From Elymus sibiricus (Eukaryota; Streptophyta; Magnoliopsida; Poales; Poaceae), in NCBI GenBank assembly GCA_039707655.1, contig CM077676.1, positions 430,381,379 through 430,445,378 of the forward strand: a stretch of DNA of 64,000 nt, read 5' to 3'. This document shows positions 12,106 through 22,312 of the stretch, piece after piece. The notes under the pieces were generated by a model that made no database searches, was not told the origin of the DNA, and saw only the letters and a list, made by a program, of their open reading frames with translations. How positions within the stretch are numbered: the first letter of the stretch is position 1; the number at the start of each line of letters is the position of its first letter. A program made the position numbers and the translations under genes.

Positions 12106-14786
12106 ATGACGGCTCCTTCCACCTCCAAGGTTCCTTCGCATGCATCCGCAGGCGGTGCGGCCGACGCGGGCGGTGCGAACACCACGGTTGGCACGACTAG
12201 CGTAGGTGGCGCGGTCGCCATGCCCACCGTAGTCGGAGCAGGAGGCGGAAGCGCTGGAGGCGGTCGACTTCCTCGACCCTCTGGCGAGCAAGGCCGCGAC
12301 GGCACAGGCGGAACGGATGGACGTCTTCCTCCTCCTCGCCGCGTCGACGAGCGCAGCCATGGGAGCAACAATGCCCGGGCCGGCACGAGCCAAGATCTCG
12401 CCACGGCGACGTCCAGAGATGCTGCATCAAGGCACACATCGCGCCCGTCGCATGATGGGCGCAATATGACTCCGAGCGGCCTCGACGACTCCGGGCGACG
12501 GCGTCCACACGGCAAGACACCTGTCGATCAAGTCCCAGATCCTCAAGCTCCACCTCCGCCACGACAGCCTGCTGCTGAACATGCGCCGCGGCAGCGAGAT
12601 CACGATGTCGCTCCTGCTGGCTCTGCCAGAAGTAGAGCGACGTCGCGTTCTTCGCTTCCGGCCATGCCAGCCACAGCGGCAGAGGCGATGGCACGAGCCC
12701 AGATGCTGCTGAACTTTCCTCCGGCAGCAGAAAAGATGGATGAGTGGAGAGCCACCATTCAGAGCCTGATTGGATTTGCCGAGTCAAGTAGATCACAACA
12801 AGCGGAGCCATCTCGGCGCCCGCGAACAGCACCAGTAGCTCCAACTGGTGGTCGTGTTGAAAGTGCTGCGCCAACGGTGCAGTCACCTCCGCGGCAACAG
12901 CAACAACGTCAACAGCAACCGCGCAAACTCAGCGATCTTTTGAGCTCGAGGAGATGTCGATGGCCTCTTCGGATCCACGAGTGCGACAAGATCAGCGGCA
13001 AGTGCTACAGGATAGGCGGGTAGAGGATGCCCGCACCACCATTGAACGGCGCCAGGAGGCACGCCGTCAATCCGACGCGCGCAACGGCTCAGTCGTTGAT
13101 GAGCCTACGCCCGAGGCTGGCGGATATCTGCCTTACGAGGTTGGATGTCCAGCATTCACTCGTGAGCTGCGGCAAGTCCGCTGGCCGTCCGTCCGGGCCT
13201 TCAAGCCGGAAGTACCAGAAAAGTACGACGGCAAGCTGAACACGGCAGAGTTTCTGGGCATTTACACGATTGCCGTGCAAGCTGCCGGGGGAAGAGACGA
13301 GAAGATTCTCGCCAACTACTTTCCGTTGGTACTGAAGCCCAACGTGAGATCTTGGCTGATGAACTTGCCGGAGAACTCCATTTCTTCATGGTCAGATCTT
13401 TGCAATGAGTTCATTGGTGCCTTTACCGGAGGCCACAAGGCTCCCGGTCAGCCCAGCGACATGCAAGTGATCCCGCAAAGAGATGGTGAATCTCTGCGCA
13501 AGTATATCCAGAGATTCAATCGTGTGCACCGCAATATCCCAGATGTACACCCCGCAGCTGTGATTGCCGCCTTCCACACGAACGTGCGCAATCGAAGGAT
13601 GCGGGAGAAGATGAACGTCAAGTTGCCGAAGACCGTCAACGAACTCTACACGTTGGCGGATAAGTGTGCGCGTGCTGAGGAAGGAAGGAGGCTTCCCGGG
13701 GAGGATGCTGGTGCCGAGGTGGATTCCGAGGACGACGATGCTGCCACCCCGAAGAAGAAGGGCCGAAAGCGCAACAGGAAGCGCAAAGGCAAAACTGTGA
13801 TGGCTGTCGAAGGGTCCGGCAACTCCAATACCGCCAAGAAAGCCAAAACGAAAGACTCCAGCAAGGAGGCTGCTGTATGCGCCGCTTGTCAGGAGGCGGC
13901 GGCAAATGAGAAGGCCGGAAAATCTGATGGGCCATATTGCAAGATTCACCGCACCAAGGGCCATGATCTCCAAGAGTGCCGACAAGTCGAGCACCTCGCG
14001 GAAAAGCAGAAAGCTGAATATGAAAAACGCGATAAGGAGAGGGGTCAGGATGGCGCTGGTGGGTCCGGCAAAAAGGGTCATGGTGGTGGAGGAGGTCGCC
14101 GCGGCAAGGCCAAGCAGCAGAAAGAGAAGCCTGCTAGAGGCCGTGAAAAGAAAGAGGAAGACGATGGAAGTGACGAAGAGGATGACGACGAGTCCAGTGA
14201 ACAAGAATTCCAGAAGGCAACTGAAGCCATGTGCATTGACGGAGGTGCATCTCTGCACTCCTCTCACCGCCAACTCAAGCATTGGGCGCGTGAGGTCAAC
14301 GCAGCGGAACCGGCAATAGGCACCCAAAAGCCACTCAAATGGTCACACACGCCTATCATTTTCGATGCCGAGGATCACCCTGATCGCACAACCGCGGTCG
14401 GGTGTTTGCCGTTGTTGGTTTCACCGACAATTCGCAACCTTCAAGTCATGAAAATGTTAGTTGACGGTGAGGCTGGCTTGAATTTGATTTCTCCAGAAGT
14501 AATCAAGAGGCTGCAGATTCCCGACGAGGAACTCGAGAAAACTGGTACATTTCAAGGAGTGAATCCGGGAAGGAGCCAACCCAAGGGAAAGAGCACATTG
14601 CCGGTGACGTTTGGTGGGGAATTGAACTACAGAACAGAGAAGATTGTGTTTGATGTTGTTAAGATTCCCTTGCCGTATAATGGAATTCTTGGCCGCCCAG
14701 CTTTGACTAAGTTTATGGCAGCATCCCACTATGCCTATAACACGTTGAAAATGCCAGGGCCAATGGGTGTCATTTCCATCAACTCA
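12106..14786 (+). pseudogene. Gypsy gag-protease, frameshifted and truncated
   Basis: ATG at 12106 (MTAPSTSKVPSHAS) opens an Ala/Gly/Pro/Arg-rich N-terminus. The frame is lost between about 12950 and 13020, and coding continues in another frame to 14786. The second part contains the gag core (blocks KYDGKLNTAEFLGIYT and NVRSWLMNLP), then a Lys-rich basic tract and a CAACQE..CKIHRTKGHDLQEC stretch in the position of a zinc knuckle. The retropepsin site follows as LVDGEAGLNLI near 14458-14487, then GILGRPAL. In many relatives the site is DGGAGLNLI, so Gly to Glu may be inactivating. No reverse transcriptase follows. Confidence 0.8.
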
Positions 14787-14887
14787 GATAAGAGACTTGT
14801 CGGGCACGTGTCAGCATGCTAGAATACTACCCTCGAAGACTGTTGCGATCCACTACTTAGATAAGAGACTGTCATTTCCATCAACTC
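14787..14887. other. Patchwork filler DNA at a deletion junction
   Basis: Between the truncated gag-pol and the LTR fragment lie short copied pieces. 14792-14820 is identical to 11439-11467 in the Gypsy LTR. 14823-14851 matches 15056-15084 with one difference. GTCATTTCCATCAACTCA at 14871-14888 repeats 14769-14786, and AGATAAGAGACT at 14859-14870 repeats 14786-14797. Such mosaics are typical of template-switching end joining. Confidence 0.7.
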
Positions 14888-15103
14888 ACATAATGTTACT
14901 GTTACCACTGCTATCAAAACTATCATATTACTTTTCTACTAATATTTTGCTGTAGGGAAATAACTTCTCAGGTGTGGTTGAATTGACAACTCAACTGCCA
15001 AGGCTTAGAAGTATGCTTTGGCTCCCCTTGTGTTGAATGAATAAATTTGGATGAAATACTACTCTCGAAGACTGTTGCGATCCCCTATACTTGTGGGTCA
15101 CCA
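14888..15103 (+). repeat. Fragment of Athila-type LTR, plus orientation
   Basis: This 216-bp piece aligns with the internal-side end of the LTR at 4558-4790 read on the opposite strand. Shared blocks include TATCAAAACTATCATATTAC, GGTGTGGTTGAATTGAC, TGGCTCCCCTTGTGT and CCCTATACTTGTGGGT. It ends in TCACCA where the full LTR ends in TTATCA. No TSD or other LTR end is present, so it is a remnant, not a complete solo LTR. Confidence 0.8.
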
Positions 15104-15225
15104 AACGTCCACAAAAATAGAAAGAGAGTTGTTGTCTGTTTGCTCGCCACCTAACAATAAAAACACCAGGGCACTTTTCTCTAAACATGCAGAATAGTCA
15201 CCTTACATGTTTACGGTCCTTGTGG
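15104..15225 (+). pseudogene. TPS copy A: remnant of intron 1
   Basis: The block (GTTTGCTCGCCACCTAACA and CTAAACATGCAGAATAGTCA) matches intron 1 of TPS copies B (about 18950-19035) and D (about 51020-51100). It shows that a further TPS copy once lay here. Exon 1 and exon 2 are absent. The SINE-like repeat that follows is shared with copies B and D. Confidence 0.6.
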
Positions 15226-15506
15226 TGGAACCAATTCATCGGGGTTCAAGTCATAGACTTGTATGGGTGCTCGCATACTTTCTCCATTTATCAGACTTTC
15301 CAGCACTATTCTATCAGTAGTTTGACATGTTCGTCCCCTATGAGTTTCTTATAGTGACTTCATCAATCTCAATACATGTCAGCTTAATCTCTCGTGATCA
15401 CATGCATAGGGTGTGTGTGTGCATGCGCGCATGCGCACTTACATTCATATGGGCGAGTGTGCTTGGGTGTTGTGACCGTTGGTATATGTACTATGATTCT
15501 CAAAGA
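15226..15506 (+). repeat. tRNA-derived SINE-like repeat (copy 1)
   Basis: Contains GGGGTTCAAGTCATAGAC near 15240, which fits a pol III B box (GGTTCAAGTC), then a diverged body ending in GTGTGTGTG-rich sequence and TATGATTCTC. Four more copies are in the window (19095, 28430, 51165, 54165). It resembles the Au-type SINE of Triticeae as I recall it; that name is unverified. Confidence 0.5.
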
Positions 15507-16335
15507 AGTTACCGGGTTATGTTTTTAACAAGTTCTATTTCCCCGGGTTAAAATTATCGATGCGTTTATGTGTTAGCTACCACATTGCGGTGTGTATAAT
15601 ACCATATTATTTACACATAAGTTATGGGGATATGTTTTCCATAAATTTTTTCTTGTGTCAAGACCATCATCATGGTGTTTGTGCATGTGCAATTAGGTTT
15701 TGGGTGCATATATTACCATGCTATTTACACAGAAATTGCTGTTAGTACGTTTTCAATAACTTTTTGCCGATCAGAATTACCATGGTGTTTGTGCGTAAGG
15801 TATCAGGTCTACGTTGCTTGTATTTCCATGCTATTTACATAGAAGTTACAGGGGTATGTTTTTGACAACATTTTTCATGGATCAAAAGATAACATGGTGT
15901 TTGTAGGTGAGTTATAAGCTCTATGGTGCGTAAATTATAATGTTATTTACACAAAAGTTAACGGGAATGTGTTTTTCAATAACTTTTTGTTCTGGGTCAA
16001 AATTACCGTGGTATTTGTGAGTAAGTTATCAAGTCTGTAGTGCATATATTACCATGCTATTTAGACAAAAGTTACCGAGGGTAAGTTTTCAACAACTTGT
16101 TTTCTCGGGTCAAAAGTTACCACGGTGTTTTTACGTGAGTTATAAACTCTGCGATGCGTAATTTACCGTGCTATTTACACAGAAGTTACCAGAGGTATGT
16201 ATTTATCATCTTTTTTCCCTGGCTCGGAATTACCATGGTGTTTGTGCGTAAGTTTTTAGGTTTGCTTTCTACACCGAAGTTACCGGGGTATGTTTCAACA
16301 AATATTTTTCTTCCGAGACAAAGTTACCATACACA
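15507..16335 (+). repeat. Minisatellite, unit about 112 bp, roughly seven copies
   Basis: Each unit begins near GAAGTTACCGGGGTATGTTTTC, passes through TCAAAATTACCATGGTGTTTG, and ends with GTGCGTATATTACCATGCTA plus TTTACACA. Unit starts are near 15507, 15621, 15733, 15852, 15957, 16068, 16182 and a shortened one at 16275. Units differ by 10-25 percent by eye. No coding frame persists. The array starts exactly at the tail of the SINE-like repeat, and the same arrangement occurs before TPS copy C (26226-26530). Confidence 0.8.
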
Positions 16336-16562
16336 AACGTTCTTGGAAATGTTTCAATCCATTATGAGCTAGATAGAAGGATAGCTCATCAAACAGAGGT
16401 TACATAAAGCACATATGCATTACTAATTCTATTATTAGACCGTCACGCAACCGTAAAACATATGCGACATCTGAGATTACACAACTCCAAATAGTTGTAC
16501 ATATGTTAAGAGTTCGAGTAGGTTATCTTACTAATGATTGTAACTTGTTCATTTTGTTTGTA

Positions 16563-17036
16563 GATATGTTGACTGCATTCAGGGATGATAGTGGTGATTT
16601 CAAAGCTGCCAACCCTGAAGACATTGATGCTTTTGTTGCACTCCACGAAGCTTCCTACCTGGCCTTCCCAGGAGAGCCATGCTTGACGATGCAAGAGCAT
16701 TCGCCATCAAGAAACTTGAAGAACTGATTCGTCCATGTCCATCTCCATGTGGCCTGCTAGCCAAACGGAAGACAAGGAGACCTCCCGCGGCACTGGAGAG
16801 TTCCCAGGCTGCAGGCGTCATGGTCGCTAAAACAACACGCTGAAACAACACGGCTACAACGACAAAAGATTGAGCTGCCGGTAGATCGATCCTTCCATCC
16901 TACAGCTGGCAGTGGTCGACTTGAACCTTGTGCAGGCCGTCCATGGGCCAGAGCTCGTGGAGGTGACCAAATGGTGGAAGGAGACAGGGCTGAGCGAGAA
17001 ACTATCATTCGCGAGGGACCATCTGGTGGAGTGCTT
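16563..17036 (+). pseudogene. TPS copy A: 5' half of exon 3, frameshifted and truncated
   Basis: After a TTTGTAG acceptor at about 16562, the sequence matches exon 3 of the intact copy D (52261 onward): LTAFRDDSGDFKAANP and the LHEASYLAFPGEP block. A single G is missing in the word matching GAGAGGCCATG (about 16675). Another base is lost near 16727, and a duplicated AACAACACG-type insertion lies near 16840. Homology ends at GAGTGCTTCTTC (17036), upstream of the DDxxD motif, and the minisatellite resumes. It cannot encode an active terpene synthase. Confidence 0.85.
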
Positions 17037-17460
17037 CTTCAGTAACTTTTTTTCCGGGTCAAAATTATCATGGTATTTGTGAGTAAGTTATCAGGTCTGT
17101 AGTGCGTATATTACCATGTTATTTAGATAGAAGTTACCGATGTAAGTTTTCAAGAACTTGTTTTCTCGGGTCAAAAGTTATCATGTTGTTTTTACATGAG
17201 TTATCAACTCTGCGATGCGTAATTTGTCATGCTACTTACACAGAAGTTACTGGAGGTATGTATTTATCATTTTTTTCCCTGGCTCGGAATTACCATGGTG
17301 TTTGTGCGTAAGTTTTCAGGTTTACTTTCTATACTGAAGTTACCGGGGTATGTTCCAACAAATATTTTTCTTCCGAGACAAAGTTACCATACAGATTACG
17401 TGTAAGTTATAGGTTTGTCGTGCCTAAATTACAATGTTATTTACACATAAGTTACCTGCA
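17037..17460 (+). repeat. Minisatellite, second block of about 3.5 units
   Basis: The same ~112-bp unit as 15507-16335. The first 350 bp (17041-17393) are nearly identical, by eye, to 15985-16335, including the shortened terminal unit and the TTCTTCCGAGACAAAGTTACC ending. The TPS exon-3 fragment therefore sits between two direct repeats. A degenerate unit with GTTATTTACACATAAGTTACC follows up to 17460. Confidence 0.8.
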
Positions 17461-17689
17461 TATTTACACTAAATAGTTGAAATTATTGTGACTTGCATGA
17501 TCACGTGGTCAACAACAAAAAATACAACATCGGCTAGATAATCTCGGGCGTAGGATGCGGATCTCTTGGTGTGTGAGTCGTTCGGTAGTTTGGCAAAAAA
17601 AAACATGATTTGGCAGATACATTTTTTTGATTAATTAATATACTGAACGAAGCATGCATTATTTTTATAAAAGTTCAAATAAAGAAAAT

Positions 17690-18296
17690 GTTGTTCACAA
17701 AGGAGCTTCCGCAAAGAAAAGATCATGGACGAGCTAGATCATCGGGAAGGTTCTAATGTCAACCACAATCACACCAGACGAATATCTCTAACGGTCTTAT
17801 AATGATATACCCTTTTTATGTGAAGAAAATGATTGACCACCGAAGATCTTTTTTATGAAAAAGGCACACGGTCCACAGATTCACTAAGAAATAAATTGCT
17901 AGGATATTATGTACACTGCCAAGGACCAAGATGAACAGAAAACGGAGACCACACACGCCTGCCGTCATTCGCTATCGTTGTTCGCCGTCCATATGCGGAT
18001 ACCACATGTCCAGAGATATTTTGATCGAGTACATTTAGCTGCACTCTTTTCGTGCATAGTTCGTGAAAAAAGGACTGGAGTTTGTAACTCTACCTGGTCG
18101 TACCTGCCCACAACTCCCGGGTGCAACATTAGTATGTATCTATAAATAGCTTCCCATTTCATGGCATCGCGTGGCAACTTATCAAATTAGACTTTTCGAA
18201 GAGCCGAACTAGCTATCTCTTATCCGGTTCAGACCGGAGAAGGCGAAGAACACATCTCGTTGTCTAGCCTTACATACATCGAGGTAGATAGAACTA
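17690..18296 (+). promoter_or_regulatory. Promoter and 5' UTR region of TPS copy B
   Basis: This 600-bp block is homologous to the sequence upstream of copy D (49560-50422) and to the two halves flanking the CACTA element (35058-35159 and 46392-46680). Shared words include GACGAGCTAGATC, TTCTAATGTCAA, GCGGATACCACA and GGAGATATTTTGAT. TATAAATAG lies at 18141-18149, about 155 bp before the ATG. It is probably the native promoter, now upstream of a pseudogene. Confidence 0.65.
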
Positions 18297-18440
18297 ATGG
18301 CGTCGGCTGCTGATGCAACCATGTACGCCGACCGGTTCCCGCCGGCTGAGTTGCACCGGCGGCCGGTGGACTACCAGCCCAAAACCTAGGACTACGACTC
18401 CATTTGCTCGTTGCAGCAGCAGGCGCACCAAGACGACAAG
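18297..18440 (+). pseudogene. TPS copy B: exon 1 with nonsense codon
   Basis: ATG at 18297 opens MASAADATMYADRFPPAEL, then HRRPVDYQPKT followed by TAG at 18387-18389 and DYDSICSLQQQ. The codon after KT is TGG (Trp) in copy D, so TGG to TAG destroyed the conserved tryptophan of an RR(x)8W-type N-terminal motif. A GT donor follows AAG at 18440, at the same place as in copy D. Homology continues through intron 1 to about 19752, then jumps directly to the last exon; exons 2 and 3 and most of exon 4 are deleted. Confidence 0.85.
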
Positions 18441-19094
18441 GTGCATGCACGATCAGCTGAATTTTTCTTTCATTTTTTCCCTACTCAATTTTCTTTTCCG
18501 TGTCCGACCATGGCGAGCCGCAGGGTTGGGTGGGTCAGCGTTAGGGGAGGGACTTTAATTCGGTGACGAGGAAGAAGGCCATGGGGTCAAGCTCATCGGT
18601 GCCATGTCAATGCTAGTGTGTTTAGGGCGGCATCACGCCAGGGCCGAGGAGATGGCGGCCCAAGGTGATTTGCCAAACGTGCCGGTTGAAGAAAGAGAGG
18701 GGGTGCGGGAGGTTTTTTTTTTTTTTTTTTTTACTTTAGAATTGATTATTCCTCTGTAGACTTGGAATAGCTATTTATAAGTTGATATTTCTCTATCGTT
18801 TCTTTCTACATAGTCTTCCTGATTAGATCCAACAGTGAACCGAGCAATAGATATTTCCCTGTCGCGTGAAAAATAGCAAATACGTTGTTTTCACTATTCC
18901 AGAGAATAGCAAAACAGTTCAAGTGTCCAAAACGGCCATAGAAATAAAAAGGAAATTTTTGTCTTTTTGCTGGCCACCTAACACTAACAATCACCGGAGG
19001 CACTTACCTCCAAAACGCATAGAATAGTCAAACATACAATCTAGATGACATAGCTCTAGAGCTCAACGCAAACTAAGCATAGCATAAATGGTTA

Positions 19095-19385
19095 GAGTCG
19101 TTGTGCTGAAACTAGCCTACCTGGGTTTAGGTCACAGATTTGACACGGGTGCTCGCATATTTTTTGGTTTAGTATAGTCTTCCCAAAGCAATTCTTTCAG
19201 CGGTATGATATCCCTGTCGGCTACGAGGTGCATGTGACGACTTCGTCAATCCCAAAACCTGTCAGCTTAGTCTATCCAAGTTGATCATATGGATAGGGCA
19301 TGTGTGTGCGTTTATATACATCTGGGTAAGTATGCGCGCGTGTTGTGAGTGTCTGCGTCTATACTCTGTTTCTCGAAGAAGAGCT
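19095..19385 (+). repeat. SINE-like repeat (copy 2) in TPS-B intron 1
   Basis: Same family as 15226-15506: a decayed B-box region (GGGTTTAGGTCACAG), GACTTCGTCAAT and a GTGTGTGCGTTTATAT body, ending CTGTTTCTCGAAG. It occupies the position in intron 1 that the copy at 51165 holds in copy D, so it predates their duplication. Confidence 0.5.
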
Positions 19386-19752
19386 TGATGAGAAGTGCTT
19401 CCAATCAAAACAAATTACAACCAAAAGATCCAAGGTGATATGATGCTATCGCCTATCGGGCAGCTGAGTGTCAAATAGCCACTACGTCAAAGTGCCTGCT
19501 AACATGTCTGGATGTTGCGTGTTTGTTAAAGAAAAGAGCTTACAATCATAACAAATTACAACCAAAAGATCCAAGGTGATGCGATGGTATTGGGCCAGCT
19601 AAGTGTCAAATAGGCACTACGTTTAAGTGCCTGTTAATTACCAATTTACCATGCATGCATGAAGATGGAGGAGTACCATATATATGTATTCGTAACATAT
19701 TTGAAACCTGAAGGAGCTAGTTTTTAAAGGCAAGGAGCTAGTTAGATACTGA

Positions 19753-20029
19753 CCTGCCGTATGGGTGGTGGCGGCAGCAAGGAAGAGGCCGTGCCGCGTT
19801 GGCGGACACCATCACCGAGAACTGGAAGGAGGTGAACAGGGAGGCCGCCTTGAGCAGCAGCACTGGGACCGGGAGCGCGGCCAACCGCGTCTGCGTCAAC
19901 CTGGCGAGGACCATCCTATGCATCTAGCAAGACGGCGACGGCTTCACCTCGTCAATGGATAGCCGGAAACGACTGGTCATGGACATGCTCTTCACGCCTG
20001 TTGATCTGGACATTTGTGGCCCATGGTGA
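19753..20029 (+). pseudogene. TPS copy B: 3' end of the last exon
   Basis: The sequence matches codons about 485-579 of copy D (CRMGGG.SKEEA through the VDLDIC end). One base is missing after GAAGAGGCC near 19790, TAT has become TAG at 19925-19927, and the end is altered so the frame would finish at TGA 20027. The junction with intron 1 falls in a shared CCT at about 19753. The frameshift and the TAG are also in copy E (29321-29649), so the two descend from one already broken ancestor. Confidence 0.85.
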
Positions 20030-20895
20030 TGTGTCGTCAGGTACAACGTACGGGCATGTGTCACGCAAGCCACATGAATCACAATAATCTTGATAAGCTG
20101 ACTAAGATGTTTCTGCATTTGGCATACACAAGTACAGTTTGGTCCACGAATTTATTAAAAAGTCGCAAATCTGTGGAACACGTCTTCGAACAGTGCAGGT
20201 TCAGTTTTGGTCCAAATTAATCATCCACATAACTCTGAGCTGTGATTTTGTCATTTCTGCATCGATTCCTTCTAAGACATGCTCTGTCGACCCCGTATCT
20301 CCCAGAGTAGTTTTCTAAGGTACTTCCGAGCATATTACTTCCCTGGGAAAATGAATTACCTTTTTTTTAACCACAAACCGTAGAACTATTGTAATTTTCA
20401 TTCATAAACAAAGTATGGTACAAAGTGGAGAGGAAAAAAGTGGAAGAAATAGAAAGTAAATAATAAGATGTTTACCTGACAGTCTGGTACCTTCGAGTAT
20501 CCCGCTCTTCTGGGAATTGCGTTTCCCTTTCGACCATTCAACTTTTGAACATGTGCGGCACTACTCATGATTTTCCATAACTTCCGATTAGTTACTTTAC
20601 CAGAGTAACGGTCAATTTCTGCTTTCTATATAAATAGTCCCTCACACCCCTCGAGTAGATGAGTGAGTTGCCATCCATTTTGTGACACTTGTGAAAGCCT
20701 AGAGAGCAGGACCTTCAGGGTTTGAAGGACAAACTACTCCCTTTATTGAACCAAAAAATGGGAAACTTATGGGCTACGTACGAAAGAAACTTACAGACTA
20801 TAACCAATCCCTCCCCCCCCCCCCCCCGGTGATTTCCAGGGTGGGCCCTGCTGCCCCCGATTTTCCAATTAAACATTGCCAACTCAGTTTGTAGA
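20030..20895 (+). repeat. TPS 3'-flank duplicated unit, copy 1
   Basis: Sequence downstream of TPS copy B also found after copies E (29650-30797) and F (54857-56010). It contains TGTCACGCAAGCCACATGAA, AAGACATGCTCTGTCG, a TATAAATAG box at 20639-20647 and a 14-C tract at 20814-20827. Homology to the others stops at CAACTCAGTTTGTAGA (about 20895), where the kinase remnant begins. Confidence 0.75.
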
Positions 20896-21700
20896 GGTCT
20901 GGAGCTTCTCCACGGCGATGCCTTCAAGAAGGTAACACCCAAGCTGAATATGTCGAACTTATTTGAGATTAAATTATTGTTAATGTATTCTGGCGGTAAA
21001 TACCCACTGCATCACACATCATATATATAAATGCTACTGATACTAAACATTTAATTAAAATATAGTTACCTTCTCAAATTTCGTTGACATTAAGAATGCT
21101 TACATTGTTCCTAATGAACTATTTGTGGCTCGAGTTTTTTCATCTCTGAGGAGCCTTGACATCCCAAAATCTGGAATTCTCGGAACCATGTTCTCATCCA
21201 GTAATACATTGGCTGGCTTTAAATCCAAATGATAAATAGGAGGTTTTAATTCATTGTGCAGGTATTTCAAACCCTGGCAAATCCCCTTAATTATTCCATA
21301 GCCTGTCTGCTAATCATATCTATCACATTCATCTGCAGAACCAAATTAGGAGAATTCGATCCCGAGATGTAAATTTCAAATAATGATATCTTAACATGCT
21401 AACTAAAACAAGAAGAACATCTTCATTACCAGAAAGATACTTGTCAAGGCTTCCATTAGACATATACTCCAAGCAGAGCGCTCCGTGTGTCTTTTCACCA
21501 ATAACCAATTTACCTTTGTACTCTACCTGTACTTCCTTAATATTGTGGCAATAGCCAACTATTCGCACAATATTTCGGTGTTGCAGCATTGTAAGATTTT
21601 TAAACTCATTCTGAAACTGCTCGTCATCAAGTCCTGGCATATCATAGAGCATCTTGACAGCAATCATTTCACCATGTTGATGCACTCCCTATCCAACATT
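20880..21700 (-). pseudogene. Receptor-like kinase, catalytic domain remnant
   Basis: Read on the minus strand there are three exon-like blocks. About 21697-21430 has the ATP-lysine region (HGEMIAVKML), the C-helix glutamate (FQNEFKNLTMLQHRNIVR) and the hinge (ALCLEYMSNGSLDKYLS). About 21336-21130 carries YGIIKGICQGLKYLH, the catalytic-loop variant HLDLKPANVLLDEN and a DFG motif (IPDFGMSRLL). About 21008-20885 carries LPPEYINNN and FDIFSLGV. The catalytic loop has HLD in place of HRD, seen in some plant receptor kinases. TAG at 21310-21312 interrupts the second block where relatives usually have Trp. No extracellular or transmembrane part is present. The downstream end is cut by the TPS-flank unit. 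Confidence 0.8.
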
Positions 21701-21802
21701 TCACATGGTTATTCATAGTTATATATACATACAACATGCGTAAAGCAGTAAATGTAATGTTCAAATGTGACCCAAATAATTTACTGCTAGGTGAGTCCGT
21801 AC

Positions 21803-22312
21803 CTTTTCCAGGAGCTATCCGTGCCAGCACTGTCTTGAAGGAACCAAGCTGCGAGTCGAGGCAAACGTGGTCCATACTTAAGTTATACCTTTTCCGGTAG
21901 TAGTCCGGGCTCAGCGCAAACGAGCCCCACACAGCGAAGTTGGCACCCGTCGGGAACTGCCCCTTATTCTCCTCAGGCCCGCTCGGCGGCAGCAGTGGCA
22001 GGCCCAACGCTTGCGCTGACACAGGCACCAAATTTAGAAATCGAGCACGAGTGAAGTACACTTGCGTGCGAACGTGCACTCACCGTAGAAGTCGACGATT
22101 AGACGCCCGTCGGAGCAGCGGCCAGTGCGGTGGTGGAAGTAGGTACCTCCATAAGGGGGCATCCACATCGAACCTGTGCGGAAGTTGCCGGTGTCAATGA
22201 TGGAGTCGCCGAAGGCGAAGATGCGCTTGAAGCAGCCGCACGACCCGAGATCGGCGTTGACCAACAGGAATGCAAAGACGAAGAGAACGACCATGGAAAT
22301 GGTGATCCCCAT
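21803..22312 (-). pseudogene. GDSL esterase/lipase, exons 1 and part of 2
   Basis: ATG at 22312 opens a signal-peptide-like start (MGITISMVVLFVFAFLLVNA), then CFKRIFAFGDSIIDTGN. The catalytic Ser lies in the GDS motif (Ser37), the block I nucleophile of plant GDSL lipases. Exon 1 ends at 22084 (TAC G|GTGAGT, phase 1). Exon 2 starts at 22015 after CAG and reads QALGLPLLPPS, then GANFAVWGSFAL and LGSFKTVLARIAPGKG. It stops near 21803, so blocks III and V with the catalytic Asp-His are missing. The next recognisable coding DNA on the same strand is the kinase remnant, about 100 bp away. Secretion would be expected for the intact protein. Confidence 0.8.

Larger units (their letters stand above)
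11141..14820 (+). mobile_element. Truncated Gypsy LTR retrotransposon (LTR, gag, protease only)
   Basis: A 5' LTR (11141-11980) is followed by a primer-binding site and a gag-protease frame that stops abruptly at 14786. Reverse transcriptase, RNase H, integrase and the 3' LTR are absent. The break is followed by a 29-bp piece identical to the LTR interior (14792-14820 equals 11439-11467) and other patchwork sequence. The element is dead and was shortened by a deletion with filler. Confidence 0.85.

Noticed and set aside
12057..12886. Overlapping antisense frames opposite Gypsy gag
   Set aside because: Explained by the GC-rich gag frame on the plus strand; no motifs of their own.
15507..17460. 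Regular repeats that could suggest a CRISPR-like array
   Set aside because: The unit is ~112 bp, continuous, without unique spacers, and the setting is a plant nuclear genome. It is a minisatellite.
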